Below, one piece after another: positions 5,301 to 7,036 of a stretch of 7,036 bases of DNA (position 1 is the stretch's first letter; each line of letters opens with the position of its first letter). Location of the stretch: NCBI GenBank assembly GCA_025357775.1, contig JANXOQ010000255.1, forward strand, positions 1-7,036, written 5' to 3'. The stretch is from Ferruginibacter sp. (GTDB lineage: Bacteria; Bacteroidota; Bacteroidia; Chitinophagales; Chitinophagaceae). The translations under genes were made by a program, and so were the position numbers. A model generated the notes under the pieces. It was not told where the DNA came from and searched no databases. It worked only from the letters and a program-made list of their open reading frames with translations.

Positions 5301-6212
5301 ATGAAAAATAAATTATGGTTATTATTTATTAAAAATGCTTATTGGGTGTTGCCCTTTCTTGAAAACAAAACCGAAAAGCGTGCTATAAAAAAAGCTACAG
5401 AAAAAGCAGTAACTGGTCTTGCTAAAGCAAATTTAATTAAGGAACCCATAAAAGCTTTTGAACAGATAGCTAAACAATATTTTAGCTCTTCAGACAGAAC
5501 AATATCTATGGCAATCAACATGGTAAGACATTATAATACTGGTCCTGGTCAGGCAGCTAGCTTATATGCAGAAATGAAAGTTAATAACCCTAGTATTTCG
5601 CAAGCATATGCCAAATTAATAGAGCCAATGACCAATTTGAGGAACAACGGTACAATTTCTAATGTAAAATTAGAAAAGTTTAAACAGAAAATTGATGGAA
5701 TGTTTGAACTTAAGTTTAAAGCGGAAATAACGAAAGCCCAAAGGCTTGGTTTTGAAGGTGCTGTAAGTAATATGATTACTAGAGACAGCATTAAAGGAAC
5801 AATTACAGTAAATTATGATTATTTGAATACATTTGTTAGAAACAATCTACCACAATCGAAGAGAAGTATTGTAGATCGAGTGTTAATACAAATAAACAAG
5901 TATGTAGAAATAGATGCTAAAAATCAAGCAATGGCTATAATACAAGGTCACCCTAAACCAGTTAATATGACGAATGTTGTAAATATGACGAATGTTGTAG
6001 ATATGTTAAATATATATCATGGTCATTCATCATTAGAGAATTCATACGCCATTATTTATAAAAAGTTACATAAATTAGAATTAATCACTGACTATGAATT
6101 GGACCGTCAATTATTGGAACAATATCCGTTACAAATAGAAAAAGGTTACAACAAAGCAATAAAGCTTCATAATAATCCACCTAGTGTAAATATACAAAGG
6201 TCAATTAGATAA
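5301..6212 (+). CDS. Unrecognised helical protein with two internal repeats
   Basis: The protein has 303 residues and I do not recognise the family. The N-terminus (NKLWLLFIKNAYWVLPFL, residues 3-20) is hydrophobic but broken by Lys and Asn, so it is a weak membrane or signal candidate; a basic stretch (ENKTEKRAIKKATEK) follows. The rest looks helical, with no Cys and no obvious catalytic motif. Residues ~64-150 and ~186-291 appear to be diverged copies of one module: SDRTISMAINMVRHY matches SKRSIVDRVLIQINKY, GQAASLY matches NQAMAII, and AYAKLIEPMTNL...VKLEKF...KAEITKAQ matches SYAIIYKKLHKL...YELDRQ...EKGYNKAIK. NMTNVV is duplicated in tandem (residues 222-233). The ATG at 5301 is the first in frame. 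A truncated copy precedes it and a weaker broken relative follows, so it seems the only intact member of a local family. Confidence 0.75.
   Translation: MKNKLWLLFIKNAYWVLPFLENKTEKRAIKKATEKAVTGLAKANLIKEPIKAFEQIAKQYFSSSDRTISMAINMVRHYNTGPGQAASLYAEMKVNNPSISQAYAKLIEPMTNLRNNGTISNVKLEKFKQKIDGMFELKFKAEITKAQRLGFEGAVSNMITRDSIKGTITVNYDYLNTFVRNNLPQSKRSIVDRVLIQINKYVEIDAKNQAMAIIQGHPKPVNMTNVVNMTNVVDMLNIYHGHSSLENSYAIIYKKLHKLELITDYELDRQLLEQYPLQIEKGYNKAIKLHNNPPSVNIQRSIR
5964..5999 (+). repeat. Perfect 18-bp tandem duplication inside the 303-residue gene
   Basis: AATATGACGAATGTTGTA occurs at 5964-5981 and directly again at 5982-5999. It duplicates NMTNVV in frame. The truncated upstream copy has a single version (4882-4899), so the duplication probably arose in this gene. 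The lack of any base difference indicates a recent event. Confidence 0.95.
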
Positions 6213-6279
6213 ATTATATAATTGCAAAAAACTTAATGAAAAGCAAAATAATTTTAATTAAAAATCTTTTACATTGTAG

Positions 6280-6633
6280 CAAGCTAATAAAGTGGGAGCT
6301 GGAAATGTGCATCCAATAAAATGTAATAGTTTGTATTTTAATAACGATGATATAAAATATCAATTACAATTAGGGGTTGAATATTTTGATAAGCAAATGG
6401 GGATTGGTAGTACGGGATTATTCCAATCTGAGCCACTAGTACAAAATATTGATAAGGCATGGATTTTAGCATTTCGTGAATTTAATAAACGCCATGGTAT
6501 ACTTGAGCCAGAAGGCTTAACACATCCTGATTTTTTATAGAGAAAACTGATAAGATTTCAAGAACGTAATTCTAGAATATCTTTTTTTGAAGAGCTTTCT
6601 CCATCAGATTATAAAAAAAATTTGGTAGCGTAA
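6280..6633 (+). pseudogene. Broken distant relative of the helical family with an in-frame TAG
   Basis: After an in-frame TAG (6277-6279) the frame reads QANKVGAGNVHPIKC and continues to a TAG at 6538-6540; the only early starts are GTGs, for example at 6292 (82 residues). Beyond the TAG the same frame continues for 30 protein-like codons (RKLIRFQERNSRISFFEELS, then PSDYKKNLVA) to TAA at 6631-6633. The part QNIDKAWILAFREFNKRHGI resembles ANVRKGYTLALEQYNKRNIQ of the upstream truncated copy, about 7 identities in 19 with aromatic positions kept; the first half has no clear match. A nonsense-mutated, 5'-deleted remnant is the simplest reading. A short working gene from GTG 6292 is possible but less likely. 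Function is unknown. Confidence 0.45.
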
Positions 6634-6792
6634 CATAATATAAAAGTGTCATTAGACGTACAATATAAGGTACATCTTTTTAAAAATAAAAATCCCACAT
6701 CAGGCTCTGAAATTATTTCTAGTTAAATATGAGAAATTTGTAAATAAAAATAATTGGTATGATTTTAGAACTACTTTTTTTAAATAAACAAC
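6634..6792. other. Spacer before the small membrane peptide gene
   Basis: This AT-rich spacer shows no clear terminator and no exact TAnnTTTG. A TTTG with TATGATTT 17 bp downstream (about 6738-6766) is the nearest promoter-like pair. A minus-strand open run through this part reads as low-quality Cys/Phe-rich sequence without a proper start and is not called. Confidence 0.35.
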
Positions 6793-7002
6793 ATGAAAAT
6801 TTTTTCTAAAATTACACTTGGTACTGCGGTTGTAGTATTTACAAGCATAATGCTGGTAAGCAAAAAGAAAGCTAGCGCAAAAAAATCAGCAGCAGATATT
6901 GCTAATAAAGGCTATGAAACTGCTACAGATGATTTTAAAAAAAACAAAAAATTGAAAAAGATGCATTTTGGCCCTGTGCTACCACATCACAACTTTAGCT
7001 AA
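6793..7002 (+). CDS. Small membrane-anchored or secreted basic peptide
   Basis: The protein has 69 residues. Residues 6-22 (KITLGTAVVVFTSIMLV region) form one hydrophobic helix after a short Lys-containing start, so it is a signal peptide or N-terminal anchor. The rest is short and strongly basic: SKKKASAKKSAADIANKGYE, then TDDFKKNKKLKKMHFGPVLP and HHNFS. No lipobox Cys and no clear cleavage site (no small-x-small motif with a helix break) is seen, so an anchored form seems more likely, with the basic tail on one side of the inner membrane. The start is ATG 6793, in an AACAACATG context without Shine-Dalgarno. A possible next gene begins only 2 bases after its stop. Small single-helix proteins with basic tails are common in this phylum; I cannot name a function. 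Confidence 0.6.
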   Translation: MKIFSKITLGTAVVVFTSIMLVSKKKASAKKSAADIANKGYETATDDFKKNKKLKKMHFGPVLPHHNFS

Positions 7003-7004
7003 AA

Positions 7005-7036
7005 ATGTCGCTTTTTGAAAAATGTAATTTTATTTA
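7005..7036 (+). CDS. Possible start of the next gene (partial, runs off the right edge)
   Basis: An ATG two bases after the stop of the 69-residue gene opens a frame (MSLFEKCNFI) that is still open at the window end. The close spacing suggests a coupled operon partner, but ten codons cannot establish that it is coding. Confidence 0.25.
   Translation, partial: MSLFEKCNFI

Noticed and set aside
5339..5791. Two minus-strand ORFs (60 and 80 residues)
   Set aside because: Both are antisense to the intact 303-residue gene and look like shadow frames of its Lys/Ala/Asn-rich coding sequence.
6610..6720. Open minus-strand run in the spacer after the third family member
   Set aside because: It has no suitable start, is Cys/Phe-rich and partly antisense to the better plus-strand frame.
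4628..7036. Mobile element or CRISPR in the accessory part
   Set aside because: No transposase, integrase, regular direct-repeat array or terminal inverted repeats with target duplication could be seen.

Overview
The window looks like a low-GC chromosome of a Bacteroidota, probably near Chitinophagaceae. This rests on four things: the rpsF-rpsR-rplI order, a GEVED-type surface protein ending in FN3-like and type IX secretion-like regions, a short RRM protein with a glycine tail, and a TAnnTTTG-type -7 box upstream of rpsF with little Shine-Dalgarno signal. The family-level placement is an inference.

Left part (1-2477): a minus-strand membrane protein runs off the left edge (start at 423). 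A 212-bp AT-rich divergent spacer separates it from a 613-residue secreted GEVED-domain protein (636-2477) that appears to use a TTG start.

Centre (2478-4690): the ribosomal operon rpsF (S6), rpsR (S18) and rplI (L9) follows, with a short structured leader before rpsF, a long imperfect inverted repeat between rpsR and rplI, and a strong terminator at 3904-3938. A minus-strand coding remnant (3948-4127) converges on the same terminator. Next is a single-RRM RNA-binding protein with a repetitive Gly/Arg/Ser/Tyr tail (4175-4627) and its own GNRA-loop terminator. The S6 and S18 products pair on the 30S platform and L9 sits on the 50S L1 side.

Right part (4690-7036): this is accessory DNA, all on the plus strand. 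I see three relatives of an unrecognised helical protein family. The first is a 5'-truncated copy with no start codon (about 4771-5112), the second an intact 303-residue gene (5301-6212) that itself contains two diverged repeats and a perfect 18-bp tandem duplication, and the third a weaker, broken relative (6280-6633) with an in-frame TAG. A 69-residue membrane-anchored peptide (6793-7002) and the possible first codons of another gene (7005 onward) close the window. No function can be assigned to the family. The decaying copies suggest local duplication and loss rather than a working multi-gene system. I saw no tRNA, rRNA, CRISPR array, transposase or integrase.
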